From Burkholderia metallica (GTDB lineage Bacteria; Pseudomonadota; Gammaproteobacteria; Burkholderiales; Burkholderiaceae), in assembly GCF_902832845.1 (NCBI RefSeq), contig NZ_CADFDB010000021.1:1-51569 (forward strand): 51,569 bases of DNA, given 5' to 3'. The notes beneath the pieces are model-generated. The model saw only the letters and a list, made by a program, of their open reading frames with translations. It was not told where the DNA came from and did no database searches. Positions within the stretch are counted from its first letter, which is position 1. Each line of letters starts with the position of its first letter. The position numbers and the translations under genes were made by a program. This document shows, in pieces, positions 41,353 to 51,465 of the stretch.

Positions 41353-42083
41353 CCGGACTAGCTTCGTCAAGTCGCGTTTGATTGAGCTTCCGCTCGTCGA
41401 TCAACAGAACTGGCGCGCCGTGGTCGGTAGCGCGCCGAGCAACTCGGTCCTGTCGACGAGCTTGCTCGCGATCAAGTGCCTCACTTTCCCTTCGGCCTGC
41501 CACACGCCATAGACGGCCAGCAGCGCGGCGTCGAGCGCTTCCTTTCGAAACTTCTCCAGCAGGCCGGGCCAGAGGATCACGTTCACCGTGCCCGTTTCGT
41601 CCTCGAGTGTCATGAAGAGCACGCCGTTCGCTGTTCCTGGCCGCTGCCGTACCGTGACCAATCCGCATGCCCGCGCCAGCTGGCCGCTGCGCAGAGTCGC
41701 CAGTTGCTCGGCCGACTGCAGGTGGTCGCGCGCCAGGCTATCGCGCAGCAGCGCCAGCGGATGGCGGCCCAGCGTGAAGCCCATCGCGCGGTAGTCGGTA
41801 ACGATCTCGGTACCCTCGGAGGGCTGCGGCAGCGCCGGCGCCGCATCGTCGCGCTCGGTGCCGCGCAGCAGGTCGCGATCGGGCGCGGCGGCGGCCGCCA
41901 GCCACAATGCATCGCGCCGGTTTCCGCCGGCGAGCGCCCGCAGCGCATTCGCGCGCGCGAGCACCTGCAGGTCGTGCCGGTCGAGCTGCGCGCGTCGCGC
42001 GAGATCCGCGACGTCGACGAATGGTCGTACCGAGCGCGCGAGCTCGATGCGGCCGGCCACCTCGGCGCGCATGCCGCGTAGTA

Positions 42084-42133
42084 GGGGATCTACGCCGGAA
42101 CCCCAGAAAATTCCGTCGTTCCACATTGTGAAC
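42084..42133. repeat. Left terminal inverted repeat of the Tn3-family transposon
   Basis: 48 of 50 bases match the reverse complement of 48389-48438. Starts GGGGATCTACGCCGGAACCC. Confidence 0.93.
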
Positions 42134-42220
42134 ATTAATCGGCTTATTCCAGCCGAAGAATGTTGGAGCGACGTCCGGTGAGTGACATGACGGTCTCGGT
42201 CACACGGACCATCAGGACCG

Positions 42221-42793
42221 TTACGCGGGGCCCAGTTCGATTACATTGTGGGACAGGTCGAGACAATCTTCGCAGTCCCGGCAAACCCAGTGCAGCATCG
42301 GCCCGACCGGATCTGGATGGTCGCTGAACGTTGTCAGCGCCGCGTCGTACTGAGCATCGGACGTGCTCGAGCGCAGTATCCGCTCGAGATTAGACTCGAT
42401 GCTGTCCAGGCTGCATTCACCGATGCCGGACTTGAACACCGTCACACCGCCTGACGGGTTGACCGCGAAGAAGAAAAACGCCTTCGTGTCGACCATGTGC
42501 GACAGGATTGTCCTGGCGATGAAGTTGCTCGGATTGATCAGCGCATTGAAGATGCGGTAGCCGTAAAACTCTAAGCCGAAGTGTACGACCTCGAAGTCGT
42601 CGGTGCCGCGTATCGAGTGGCCAAAGTTGAAACCGCTGCGTGTTACGTCGTTCGGAATGTCATCCACCGGCCGCAGTGCCAGGCAAGCATAGTGCGTCTG
42701 GCCCTCGGCCACGAGTCCCATCGCAAAGCAGGGCGCGCGCTCGGCCAGCAAGGCCTCGACAAAATTCCGGTTCATGCGGAGCGTTGGCAGCAT
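42221..42793 (-). CDS. Transposon passenger, hypothetical protein
   Basis: 190 residues from ATG 42793, with GAAGGA six bases upstream; an upstream in-frame ATG at 42817 lacks this. No family recognised. Aromatic-rich core (FEVVHFGLEFYGYRIFNALI, DTKAFFFFAVNPSGGVTVF) and a C-terminal pair CRDCEDCLD that could bind metal. Soluble. Its place next to the transposon end marks it as cargo; a plasmid-encoded defence or stress role is possible but not shown. Confidence 0.6.
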   Translation of the reverse strand: MLPTLRMNRNFVEALLAERAPCFAMGLVAEGQTHYACLALRPVDDIPNDVTRSGFNFGHSIRGTDDFEVVHFGLEFYGYRIFNALINPSNFIARTILSHMVDTKAFFFFAVNPSGGVTVFKSGIGECSLDSIESNLERILRSSTSDAQYDAALTTFSDHPDPVGPMLHWVCRDCEDCLDLSHNVIELGPA

Positions 42794-42869
42794 CGGGCAT
42801 CCTTCATCGTGAATCAAATCAACATTTGCCGACCTGGCTGTGCGGTGCGTCGACGTCGAACATCAAAGG

Positions 42870-43133
42870 CTATACATCGTCGAGCTCGAACAGCGCGCGA
42901 TCGGCGGGCCGCGACAGATAATCGTCCATCATCGCGCGGAAATCGGCTTCATCCCACTCGCCGCGATCGACACGCCGCAGCAACGCCTCGCCGGCCAGCA
43001 TGATCTTTCGCTCGCGATCCGCGCGCGTTTGCTTGACCTGCTGGCGCTGCGCCTTAGCTGCCGCTTTGCGGGCTGTTTTCAGCTCCTGCAGCTTTTCGTC
43101 TGTCGCATCGAGACGACGTTTCAGCATGTTCAT
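42870..43133 (-). CDS. Transposon passenger, small coiled-coil protein
   Basis: 87 residues. Basic coiled coil (LKTARKAAAKAQRQQVKQTR) followed by a compact acidic C terminus (GEWDEADFRAMMDDYLS). The shape recalls small mobilisation accessory proteins (TraD/MobC-like) but no sequence signature proves it. Its ATG overlaps the stop of the upstream gene (ATGA), so the two are coupled. Confidence 0.55.
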   Translation of the reverse strand: MNMLKRRLDATDEKLQELKTARKAAAKAQRQQVKQTRADRERKIMLAGEALLRRVDRGEWDEADFRAMMDDYLSRPADRALFELDDV

Positions 43134-43432
43134 TCTGGCGTCCTGTTCGAAGAAGCGGTTTGCGCGGGAAACCGGCGCGCCGGCGTGCGCCGGTTCGTTA
43201 CATTCGCGCCGTACTGTCGCGCCCAGGTGCGTACCGAGGGAGCGATATCGACTAACGTCGGCGGCATGTTCGGCAACACATCCATCGTCCAGCCACCCAG
43301 CCGCTTTGGCGCAATATACGCCGGTCGCCAGCTGCCGTCGGCCAGGATATCGATCACGAACAGCGACGTGCCGACGCTCAGTCGCCAGGTGTTGACCACG
43401 GCTGGGGGTAAAGGATTACCTGGTTGTGGCAT
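43130..43432 (-). CDS. Transposon passenger, hypothetical protein
   Basis: 100 residues from ATG 43432; the frame is open to 43711 but that part overlaps tnpA antisense-frame coding and is rejected. Beta-rich first half (NTWRLSVGTSLFVIDILADG, WRPAYIAPKRLGGWTMDVL) and an arginine-rich tail. No family recognised. Ends with ATGA overlap into the coiled-coil gene and starts 57 bases after tnpA, so it may be read from tnpA transcription. Confidence 0.5.
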   Translation of the reverse strand: MPQPGNPLPPAVVNTWRLSVGTSLFVIDILADGSWRPAYIAPKRLGGWTMDVLPNMPPTLVDIAPSVRTWARQYGANVTNRRTPARRFPAQTASSNRTPE

Positions 43433-43488
43433 CGTATTCCACCGTAACAGGAATAAGGGATTCCAAGCCAGAACCGCCGAAAATTCGA

Positions 43489-46400
43489 TCACTCCAATTC
43501 GAGCCCTGCAATGAGCGCGTCCAGGTCGATTTTGTTGTCGCTTTGAAAAGTGTAGTGCCCGTTCAAAAGGATATGCCGCCAGGCTGCCGGTGATATCTGC
43601 GTAAGCCGCGCCAGCGCCTTGGCGTTGCCACTGGCCTCCCATTTCGTCAGTAGATGCGACAGAATCGCCGAGTTGTAAAAAATGATGACGTTGGCGATCA
43701 GCCGGGCGCACTGGTTGCTGATCTCGATTTCGATGTCGGTGCGGCCGGTCAATTCCTTCTTGCCGCCGACCTGGGCGATGGTCGAACGAAGCTGATGGTA
43801 AGACTCGAGGCGGTTTTGGGAGCGATGCACGTTTCGCTCGAGCTGCGGGTCGCGCAGGTAACGCAACGTGTAGATGGTACGAATGAGCTTATCGAACTCA
43901 AAAATCGCGCGACGTGTCGGGTTTTCCTGCGAGTACGTACATAGTTTGCGGATCAGCGAGCCCTGCGTGATCTCTTTGAGGCCCAGCGTGGCGACGATCT
44001 GATCGATATTTGTCTTCTCACTGGTGATGAGCTGCCGATCGATTTGTCCGATCGGCTGAATCAGGCATTTCTCGTACAGCGCCGGGTCGTCGATACAATA
44101 CAATTCCTGCAACTGGTCATCGAGGTTTGTGAAGCGAGGCTCGAAGCGCAACCCGAACCAATACAGGATAGCGAAGTTGGCTTTGTTGATGCTGTGCATG
44201 TCGCCGGTGATCGCAGTCGGCACTATATCCGACGTGTTGCGATACCAGATGTCGAACACGTGATGCGCCTCGTACTCGTGCGCGCCGATTAGGTAGCCGT
44301 TCAACGGGACATGATTGCACAGCAGCGTGTAGGCGACGACGCCTTTGCCTCGTCCGAAGTATTTGCGCGAGTAACGCGCCTTCACGGTCGGTCGCTCGAC
44401 GCCGAATTTCTGCCCATCGACGGCGCTGTACAGCGCATCGAGATCGAACGAGTAGTACGGGAAGATCGGCAGCGCGGCGATGGCGTTGCTGATGCAGTCG
44501 TTGGCCGCATGCAGCGTCGCCTGACGCAGATACTGCTGGTAGGTGCTATCCAGAACGTGGTACGGAATGTCGCTGGTGCGCGCCATGACATGGTTGCCAT
44601 GGTTCATTGCCTGAGCGATGATAACCGCCATCAGGCTATCGGCGTCCGCTACCTTCTTCGCGTAGCGCGGCTGCAATGGCGTCAGCGCCGACAGGAACTG
44701 GCACTGGCCGTTGACGAAGCGGAACACGTCGGCAACATCGCAGAATGGCAGTTGCTCGTAGAATGCCTGCTCACGCACCTTCTGGTTCTCGGTTTTCGGT
44801 TTGCGCCAAATCAGCTTCTGCGTATCCTTGTCGTATTCCAGGTGCGTAAGCTTGCCCTGTTTCAGCTCTCGGTTGAAGGCCAGCCATTGTGCATGCAACT
44901 CGGCCGCTAACGCATCGAGTTGGGCATCGATTGGCTGCTGCAGGAACGGGATCTCCATCTGCGCCAGCGCGTCGGCCTTCTCGTTCATCGAAACAAGCTC
45001 GTCGGAGAAGTGACGATGTTGCAGACTGTCGTCGAGATAGATCTCTCCCGACTGGAAGCGCTTCCGGATCTGGCGGTACAACCAGAATTCGTAGCGATCG
45101 GCGTGCAAACCGGTCGGCTGACCATCAGCGCCGAAGATCAGCAGGTACGGTCGCAGGCGCTTCGGCAGCGTGGCCGCGGGACATTCGGCGAGCGGTCGTT
45201 GTGACAGGCGCTGCTGTTTGGCGAAGGCCCCCTTGACCCAAGCCAGCGCCGCGAGCCACGGGTTGTCTGGGGAGGTGCCGACGAAGTCGAGCTCGACGTA
45301 CAAGGGGCGCAGGTGACGGCGAATACGTTTGGCTAGGCCGTCCACCGCCAACCAGTGTAGTGCCAGTTGACTCAGCGGCTTGACCGTCATGCGTTGCGCC
45401 GTGTTTTGTAGCACATCTTTGGCCATGATTTTATAGGCGCGCTGACGCACCTCGCCGAACGGCGTCGGATCGGCTACGCTGTCGTCCACATAGAGCGACA
45501 ACAGGCGGCCGATCTGCGGCGTTTCCCGATGGCGTTTTACTTGCTCGGCGATGAGTGACTGTTTCGCGCCCGCGCTGCTTTCTTCCTCGAGCTGCTTCAT
45601 GTGGAAGGCCATCGCATCGACCAGGTTGTCGGTGAGCTGTCGGAAGCGCACCCAGGCGTAACACAGCAGGTAGAGCTGCGCCTGATCCGCCTTCAGGTTG
45701 CGCAGGTCGTGGACGGTATAGAAGTTCGCCAGGCTTGCGTAGTACAGCACGTTCTGCTGCGAGATATCCAGCCGGGGCAGCAGCGTCCTGGCGATTTCGT
45801 GCAACGGCTGCAGCGTGCCGCGCTTTTCGCGTTCGCGGACCATCTGACGCCAGCCGAAATTCTTGGCATCCTGTTTCAGCGCCGCCAGTTTCGACAGAGT
45901 ATCATCGCGCACCAGAAGTTGGTCTAGCGCGGTTTGGGTCAATTCGTCCAATACGCCGGTGAGCAGGTCGCCCAGCCGCCGACGTTCGACGGACAGGGCT
46001 TCGCTGACTAGCTCTTGCAAGGTCGTGTAGCCGGGCCGGATCATCTTGTGCTCATTGAGCCACACGATGAGCTCGGCGGCGACGAATCCCGGTGTCACGT
46101 CGCGACGTACGATCTGCGCGGCCTGCTGCATGAGTTGCGGCAGGAAGGCGGCCACCCACGGTCGATAGCCGTACAGTTCAGCGATCTGTTCGCGCTGGGC
46201 GTAGTACTCGTGCCGGGTGATCGGCTTGCGTTCGAACGGCTCGCCGTGGAAATAGCGGCTCAACACGAAATCGTAATCGTCCTCAACCTCGTCCCAATCG
46301 AAGCGGAAGAAGGCGTGCTTGGACTTGAAGTAGCCAATCTGCAAGATGCAATAGACCTGCGCGGGTATGGAGGGCCGGCTACTGGCGAGCGCCAGTTCGG

Positions 46401-46515
46401 ATTCGGTCAATGCCAGGTATTCCAGCCGCTGCGCATCGTCGAAATCAGGCAGGCCATACAGGGCTTCCTGTTCGGCGTCGGAAAAGACGCTGAGCAGCTT
46501 ATTCTTGTTGATCAT
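43489..46515 (-). CDS. tnpA: Tn3-family transposase TnpA
   Basis: 1,008 residues, complete. N-terminal DNA-binding part (RLEYLALTESELALASSRPS), long helical middle, and the DDE core with Asp about 700 (SAVDGQKF), Asp about 772 (TAITGDMHSINK) and Glu about 904 (QNRLESYHQLR). The C-terminal SPAAWRHILLNGHYTF is a Tn3-family ending. No frameshift or stop, so the element should still transpose. Read divergently from the recombinase across a 143-base region that holds the recombination site. Confidence 0.95.
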   Translation of the reverse strand: MINKNKLLSVFSDAEQEALYGLPDFDDAQRLEYLALTESELALASSRPSIPAQVYCILQIGYFKSKHAFFRFDWDEVEDDYDFVLSRYFHGEPFERKPITRHEYYAQREQIAELYGYRPWVAAFLPQLMQQAAQIVRRDVTPGFVAAELIVWLNEHKMIRPGYTTLQELVSEALSVERRRLGDLLTGVLDELTQTALDQLLVRDDTLSKLAALKQDAKNFGWRQMVREREKRGTLQPLHEIARTLLPRLDISQQNVLYYASLANFYTVHDLRNLKADQAQLYLLCYAWVRFRQLTDNLVDAMAFHMKQLEEESSAGAKQSLIAEQVKRHRETPQIGRLLSLYVDDSVADPTPFGEVRQRAYKIMAKDVLQNTAQRMTVKPLSQLALHWLAVDGLAKRIRRHLRPLYVELDFVGTSPDNPWLAALAWVKGAFAKQQRLSQRPLAECPAATLPKRLRPYLLIFGADGQPTGLHADRYEFWLYRQIRKRFQSGEIYLDDSLQHRHFSDELVSMNEKADALAQMEIPFLQQPIDAQLDALAAELHAQWLAFNRELKQGKLTHLEYDKDTQKLIWRKPKTENQKVREQAFYEQLPFCDVADVFRFVNGQCQFLSALTPLQPRYAKKVADADSLMAVIIAQAMNHGNHVMARTSDIPYHVLDSTYQQYLRQATLHAANDCISNAIAALPIFPYYSFDLDALYSAVDGQKFGVERPTVKARYSRKYFGRGKGVVAYTLLCNHVPLNGYLIGAHEYEAHHVFDIWYRNTSDIVPTAITGDMHSINKANFAILYWFGLRFEPRFTNLDDQLQELYCIDDPALYEKCLIQPIGQIDRQLITSEKTNIDQIVATLGLKEITQGSLIRKLCTYSQENPTRRAIFEFDKLIRTIYTLRYLRDPQLERNVHRSQNRLESYHQLRSTIAQVGGKKELTGRTDIEIEISNQCARLIANVIIFYNSAILSHLLTKWEASGNAKALARLTQISPAAWRHILLNGHYTFQSDNKIDLDALIAGLELE

Positions 46516-46603
46516 CGACCATCCTCTCCACGCAACGTCAGATCCTTCAATTTTGTGATATCACGACATGGGGTACGACAGAAATATTGAACTCCCGCAT
46601 TCT

Positions 46604-46629
46604 ACAGAGATAAGCTTTATTATCTCTGT
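46604..46629. other. Candidate resolution site (loxP-like core)
   Basis: Perfect 10-base arms ACAGAGATAA and TTATCTCTGT around a six-base spacer GCTTTA, in the intergenic region between tnpA and the tyrosine recombinase, 30 bases from the recombinase start. Core sites of tyrosine recombinases have this arm-spacer-arm form. A second palindrome GTGATATCAC lies at about 46554-46563 and may be an accessory site. Use as the resolution core is inferred from form and position. Confidence 0.7.
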
Positions 46630-46658
46630 GGCATTGTTTCCATATTAAACTCGATGAC

Positions 46659-48350
46659 ATGAAAACGCGCCCCACGAGCCCGTCCGCCGCCGACATCCCG
46701 ACCGACTTTCCTGATGCTGATGCACTGGCAGCGCTGCGTGCCTGGTACGAGGGCGCATCCTCGCGTGAGGCGGCACACCGGTACATGCAAGATCGGCTCA
46801 GCCACAGCCAGTCAGCCCGCGGCGTCATCGGCCAGATCCGCCGGCAACTGGCACTTTATGCCCGTAACCGACAGCGGGCAGATCTGGCCACGCTGTTCGA
46901 ATGCCCGGCCCAAAAGCGTATGCATCATGCGCGCGCCACCACGCAGGCTGTCGAGCTACTGCGCATCATGCCTGCGCCAGCTCCGCAGATCGGCGACGAC
47001 ATTGCGCACTGGCTGCCGAATCGCGCTGCCCGCACCCTGCACGCGGCCGGCATCCGGACCCTGGCCGATCTCACGGTACGGATTCCGCGTCGCCGGCAGT
47101 GGTGGACCGTCATTCCGGGTCTCGGGCCGGCCAGTGCAAGAAGGATCGAGGCCTTCTTTGCCGCGTACCCGGCGCTCACGGAGCGGGCCCGCGCACTGAT
47201 CATCGCGGATCGGCAGTCAGTCGTGACGCCTTGGGAGCAACTACGGCTACCGCACGAGATCGACGGATCCGCCGGCGCCTTCCGCGCACCGGTGTCGGCC
47301 TGCATCCTCGGCGTCGACAACGATTACGACGCTATCCAGGCATGGCTCGCGTTGCACGAATCCCCGGCCACGCAGCGGGCCTACCGCAAGGAAGCCGAAC
47401 GGCTGATTCTCTGGGGCATCGTTGCTCGCGGCAAGGCGCTGTCTTCGCTGACCACCCGGGATGCCACCGACTACAGGGCGTTTCTGCGCAGACCTACACC
47501 GCGAGAACGCTGGGTCGGGCCACCGCGGCCGCGCACATCAACGGACTGGCGCCCGTTTGTCGACAACCTCTCGGCCCGTTCGATTGCGCATGCGCTTGCC
47601 GTGCTCAGCGCCATGTTCCGCTGGCTGGTCGAGCAGCGCTACGTCGTGGCCAACCCATTCTCCGGCATCAAGGTACGCGGCAGCAAGCGCGCCATGGCTC
47701 TTGAAACCTCGCACGCTTTCACCGAAGGAGAATGGATGCTGACGCGCACCATCGCCAACGGGCTCGAGTGGTCGTACGGCTGGCAGGCGCCCGCTGCGCA
47801 ACGGTTGCGGTTCATGCTGGATTTCGGCTACGCAACGGGACTGCGGATCAGCGAACTGGCTGACGCCACACTGCGCAGCATCGAAGTCGACGCAGCCGGT
47901 GATCACTGGCTGCACGTGGTCGGCAAGGGCGGCAAGCCAGCCCGCGTTACCCTGACACCCCTAGCGCGCACAGCGCTGGACCGATATCTGCAGGAGCGGG
48001 GGCTTCCTGTCAGCCGTGCTCACTGGAATCCGACCACGTCCCTGATTGGCAGCCTTGACGACGCCGATGCCGGCATCAAGCCCTTGCGGCTGTGGGAAGT
48101 CATGCGCCGGTTTTTTCGGCTCGTCGCGCAGATTATCAAGAACGACCATCCGGTGCTGGCTGAAAAGCTGCATCGGGCCTCTCCGCACTGGATGCGGCAC
48201 ACCCATGCGACCCACGCGATCGCCAGAGGGGTTGAGCTGAGCGCCGTACGAGATAACCTGCGTCACGCGTCGATTTCGACCACGTCGATTTACTTGCATA
48301 CCGACGATGTAAAGCGGGCACGGCAGTTCGGGCAGGCATTTACCGACTGA
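46659..48350 (+). CDS. Tn3-associated tyrosine recombinase (cointegrate resolvase, DUF3701 type)
   Basis: 563 residues. The N-terminal 180 residues include a helix-hairpin-like RRQWWTVIPGLGPASARRIE shared in style with the 26867 recombinase. The core-binding domain has SPATQRAYRKEAERLILWGI. The catalytic set is complete: R396 (GLRISELAD), H510 and R513 (SPHWMRHTHATHA), H536 (LRHASIS), Y545 (STTSIYLHTD). Expected to resolve transposition cointegrates at the adjacent palindromic site, as TnpI does for Tn4430. It is nearly twice the length of TnpI. No strong ribosome site before the ATG. Confidence 0.9.
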   Translation: MKTRPTSPSAADIPTDFPDADALAALRAWYEGASSREAAHRYMQDRLSHSQSARGVIGQIRRQLALYARNRQRADLATLFECPAQKRMHHARATTQAVELLRIMPAPAPQIGDDIAHWLPNRAARTLHAAGIRTLADLTVRIPRRRQWWTVIPGLGPASARRIEAFFAAYPALTERARALIIADRQSVVTPWEQLRLPHEIDGSAGAFRAPVSACILGVDNDYDAIQAWLALHESPATQRAYRKEAERLILWGIVARGKALSSLTTRDATDYRAFLRRPTPRERWVGPPRPRTSTDWRPFVDNLSARSIAHALAVLSAMFRWLVEQRYVVANPFSGIKVRGSKRAMALETSHAFTEGEWMLTRTIANGLEWSYGWQAPAAQRLRFMLDFGYATGLRISELADATLRSIEVDAAGDHWLHVVGKGGKPARVTLTPLARTALDRYLQERGLPVSRAHWNPTTSLIGSLDDADAGIKPLRLWEVMRRFFRLVAQIIKNDHPVLAEKLHRASPHWMRHTHATHAIARGVELSAVRDNLRHASISTTSIYLHTDDVKRARQFGQAFTD

Positions 48351-48388
48351 GTTACTCGCTCGGCACGTCAGGCAACAAACCGATTGAC

Positions 48389-48438
48389 GTTCACAATGTG
48401 GAATGACGGAATTTTCTGGGGTTCCGGCGTAGAACCCC
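48389..48438. repeat. Right terminal inverted repeat of the Tn3-family transposon
   Basis: Partner of 42084-42133. Read inward it starts GGGGTTCTACGCCGGAACCC. Confidence 0.93.
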
Positions 48439-50915
48439 TAGTAACGAAAAGCCCAGGCGCACCGGTGCCGATGTCGTCGGCCCTTCGATCACGGAATCCC
48501 ATCCGCTCACGGTCACGTCGACCGGCAGCACCTCGACGCCGCGGCGTTTCGCATCCTGCAGCAGCTGCGATGGCGTATAGAACCCCATCGGCTGGCTGTT
48601 GAGCAGGGCGGTGAGAAACACGGCCGGCTCGTGCCTGCGCAGCCAGGCGCTCGCATAAACGAGCAGCGCGAAGCTGGCCGCGTGGCTTTCCGGAAAGCCG
48701 TAGTCGCCGAAGCCCTTGATCTGCGCGAAGATCGCCTCGGCGAACTCGCGGTCGTAGCCGCGCGCGAGCATGCCGCTAACGAGCCGGTCGTGATACGGCT
48801 CGAGGCCTCCCTTGCGTTTCCAAGCCGCCATCGCGCGGCGCAGCTGGTCGGCCTCGCCGGCGGAGAAGCCGGCGGCCAGCATCGCGACCTGCATGACCTG
48901 TTCCTGGAAGATCGGCACGCCGAGCGTGCGCTCGAGCGCGGTGGCGATGTCCGGCGACGGATACGTGACGGGTTCGAGGCCCTGGCGCCGGCGTAGGAAC
49001 GGGTGAACCATGCCGCCTTGCACTGGGCCTGGCCGCACGATCGCCACTTCGATCACCAGGTCGTAGAAGCACTGCGGCCGCAGGCGCGGTAGCATCGACA
49101 TCTGCGCGCGCGATTCGACCTGGAACACGCCCATACTATCCCCGTCGCAGAGCATGTCGTAGGTCGCCTTGTCCTCGGCAGGAATGTCCTGCAATTCAAA
49201 GGTCTCACCGCGCTTTTCGGAAATCATCGTGAAGGCCCGATCGAGCGCCGTGAGCATACCGAGCGCGAGCACGTCCACCTTCATCAGGCCGAGCGCTTCG
49301 AGATCGTCTTTATCCCACTGGATGCAGCTTCGGTTCTCCATCGCAGCATTCTCGATGGGCACCAGTCGTGTGAGCTTGCCGCGACTGAGTACGAAACCGC
49401 AGGGATGTTGCGACAGGTGCCTCGGGTAGCCGAGTAGCTGCGCGGCGAATCCGGCCCACTGCTGATTCAGCGGCGCGTCGGGATCGAGGCCGGCCTCGGC
49501 AAAGCGCTGCAGCAGATCAGCACGCGAATCGAACCAGTGATGTTGCTTCGCCACGCGATCGACGATCGCCGGATCCACACCGAGCGCCTTGCCGGCTTCC
49601 CGTAATGCGCTGCGCGGCCGATAGGTCGTAACAGCTGCTGCGAGCGCGGCGCGGTCGCGCCCGTACTTGCGATACAGATATTGGACGATCTCATCGCGGC
49701 GATTGTTGGCCACGTCCAAATCGATGTCGGGCTCCTCGTTACGTTCCCGACTGATGAAGCGCTCGAACAAGAGATTGGAGCGAGCGGGATCCACGGAAGT
49801 GATGTGAAGGCAGAAGCAAATCGCGCTGTTCGCGGCAGAGCCACGCCCCTGGCACAGAATGCCGTTGCTGCGCGCGAATTGCACAATGTCATAGACAGTC
49901 AGGAAGTAGGGCGCGTAATTTAGTTCATCGATCAATTCGAGCTCGTGCTCGATCTGCGCCTGGACGTCGACCGGAATGCCGGCGGGGTAACGTTCGCGCG
50001 CGCCGATGTAGGTCTGCTCGCGCAGATACGTCATCGGATCGTGGCCGGCCGGCACGACTTCGTCGGGATACTCGTACTTCAGGTCGTCGAGCGAGAAGGT
50101 GCAGCGCCGTGCGACGCGCACGGTTTCCTCGAGCGCGCCGGCGGGATAGAGGTTGGCGAGCCGCAGACGCGATCGCAGGTGACGCTCCGCGTTCGGCGCG
50201 AGCTCGTACCCGCACTCCGTTACCGGTCGGCCGACCCGGATCCCCGTCAGCACGTCCTGCAGCGGCTTGCGTGACCGCACGTGCATCAGCGGCCAGCTGG
50301 TGGCCACCACCGGCACGCCGTGGCGCGCGGCGACGCGCTCGACCGCGCCGCGGTGGATGTCGTCCATCGCGCGTGCGTGCAGCGTCAGCGCGACCCATGC
50401 GCGATCGCCGAACACGCGTGCGAACCATTCGACCTGCGCGTCGAGGCGCTGCTCGTTTGCCGGGAAGTCGGGCGACAGGATCGCGATGCAGTCGGGCAGG
50501 CTGCGGAGGTGGGTGTACGGCGCTTCCGGATGCTCGAGATCGAGCGGTGCCAGCCGGTACGTGCCTTTCTTGCTGCGCATGCGACCGAGCGAAATGAACT
50601 CGCAGAGGTTGCCGTAACCGTCGCGATTCATTGCCAGCGCGGTGAATGCGAGCGCGGGCGAGCCGTCGGCGGCCGTCAGCCGGAAGTGCGAGCCGATGAT
50701 CAGCTGCATGTTCGCCGCCTTCGCTTCGACGTGCGCGCGCACGACGCCGGCCAGCGAGCACTCGTCGGTGATCGCGATCGCGCTGTAGCCGAGCTGCGCC
50801 GCGCGCGCGACGTATTCCTCCGCGCGCGACGCGCCGTGCAGGAACGAAAAATCTGAGGCGACCTGAAGTTCCGCGTACGCGGGCAGGGCGCCGAAACTGC
50901 CGGCGTCCATGGCGA

Positions 50916-51465
50916 TCAGCCGAACAGGCCGTGAAGGAAAAAGCGGGATTCGCTTTCGTCACTGGCTGTCGGCCGCTCCTTGTAGATCCAGTAGCAGACG
51001 CCGTGGTCGTCCTCGGCGACGAAGTAGTCGCGCGTCACGGTCTGCCCATCCTGCCAGCCGCCTTCGATGCGCTCGCCCGGCGACACAATGCGCAGCGGTG
51101 TGCCGTAGAACGGTCGATGCTGGCGCGTGAGCAGCGGCACCGGCTTGGCAAGCAGCCAGGCCGGGCGCGGCAGATCCGCGGGCAGCGGTGCCGGCTTCGG
51201 CGCGTCGCGCATCGGCACCCATCGAGCAGCCGGCTCCGGACGGTAGTCGGCCATGGGAGCTGGGACGAGCACGTTCTCGGCGCCGAGCCGTGCCGTCAGC
51301 AGTTCGAGCAACCGTGCGTGATCCTGCGGCGTGCCGCCGGGCTCCGGGAACAGCGAGTCGCTCGGTGCGGCCGCTTGCTGCACGCGACGGGCGACGAGCC
51401 GCACGGCGATCACTGGGCCGGCGAGCTCGACATGGCCGAGCCGCTCCTTGACGAGCCGCGTTAGG
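50916..51465 (-). pseudogene. imuB: ImuB (Y-family polymerase-like mutasome subunit), 5' end removed by IS3
   Basis: Only the C-terminal 182 residues remain before the IS3 junction at 51466. Recognisable ImuB blocks: LAGPVIAVRLVARRVQQAAA, LLELLTARLGAENV, PRPAWLLAKPVPL, and the closing GQTVTRDYFVAEDDHGVCYW IYKE. The stop lies five bases before dnaE2, the standard imuB-dnaE2 order. The N-terminal part is beyond the window, past the inserted element. The C-terminal part normally holds the contacts to the beta clamp and partners. Confidence 0.88.

Larger units (their letters stand above)
42084..48438. mobile_element. Tn3-family transposon (6,355 bp) with TAGTA target duplication
   Basis: Terminal inverted repeats of 50 bp start GGGG(A/T)TCTACGCCGG at both ends and differ at only two positions (5 and 35). 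The flanks 42079-42083 and 48439-48443 are both TAGTA, the 5-bp duplication of Tn3 elements. Contents: three small leftward genes, tnpA, an intergenic loxP-like site, and a divergent tyrosine recombinase in place of the usual serine resolvase. Tn4430, Tn5401 and Tn4651 are known Tn3-family members using tyrosine recombinases, but this recombinase with an extra N-terminal domain differs from theirs. Inserted in dnaE2. Confidence 0.95.
41401..50910 (-). pseudogene. dnaE2: Error-prone DNA polymerase DnaE2 (ImuC), split by Tn3-family transposon
   Basis: N-terminal part 50910-48439 carries the PHP domain (YAELQVASDFSFLHGASRAE), the polymerase palm with PDIDLDVANNRRDEIV, and the finger/tail region (GDYGFPESHAASFALLVYAS). 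C-terminal part 42078-41401 holds the helix-hairpin-helix and OB fold (TANGVLFMTLEDETGTVNVI). Removing the transposon and one TAGTA copy gives GFSLLRGMRAEVAGR in one frame and a 1,049-residue protein, normal for DnaE2. ImuB lies five bases upstream. Each fragment alone lacks essential parts, so translesion synthesis from this copy should be lost. Confidence 0.93.

Noticed and set aside
43433-43711. Upstream extension of the 43130 reading frame
   Set aside because: It lies inside tnpA in another frame; the natural start is ATG 43432.
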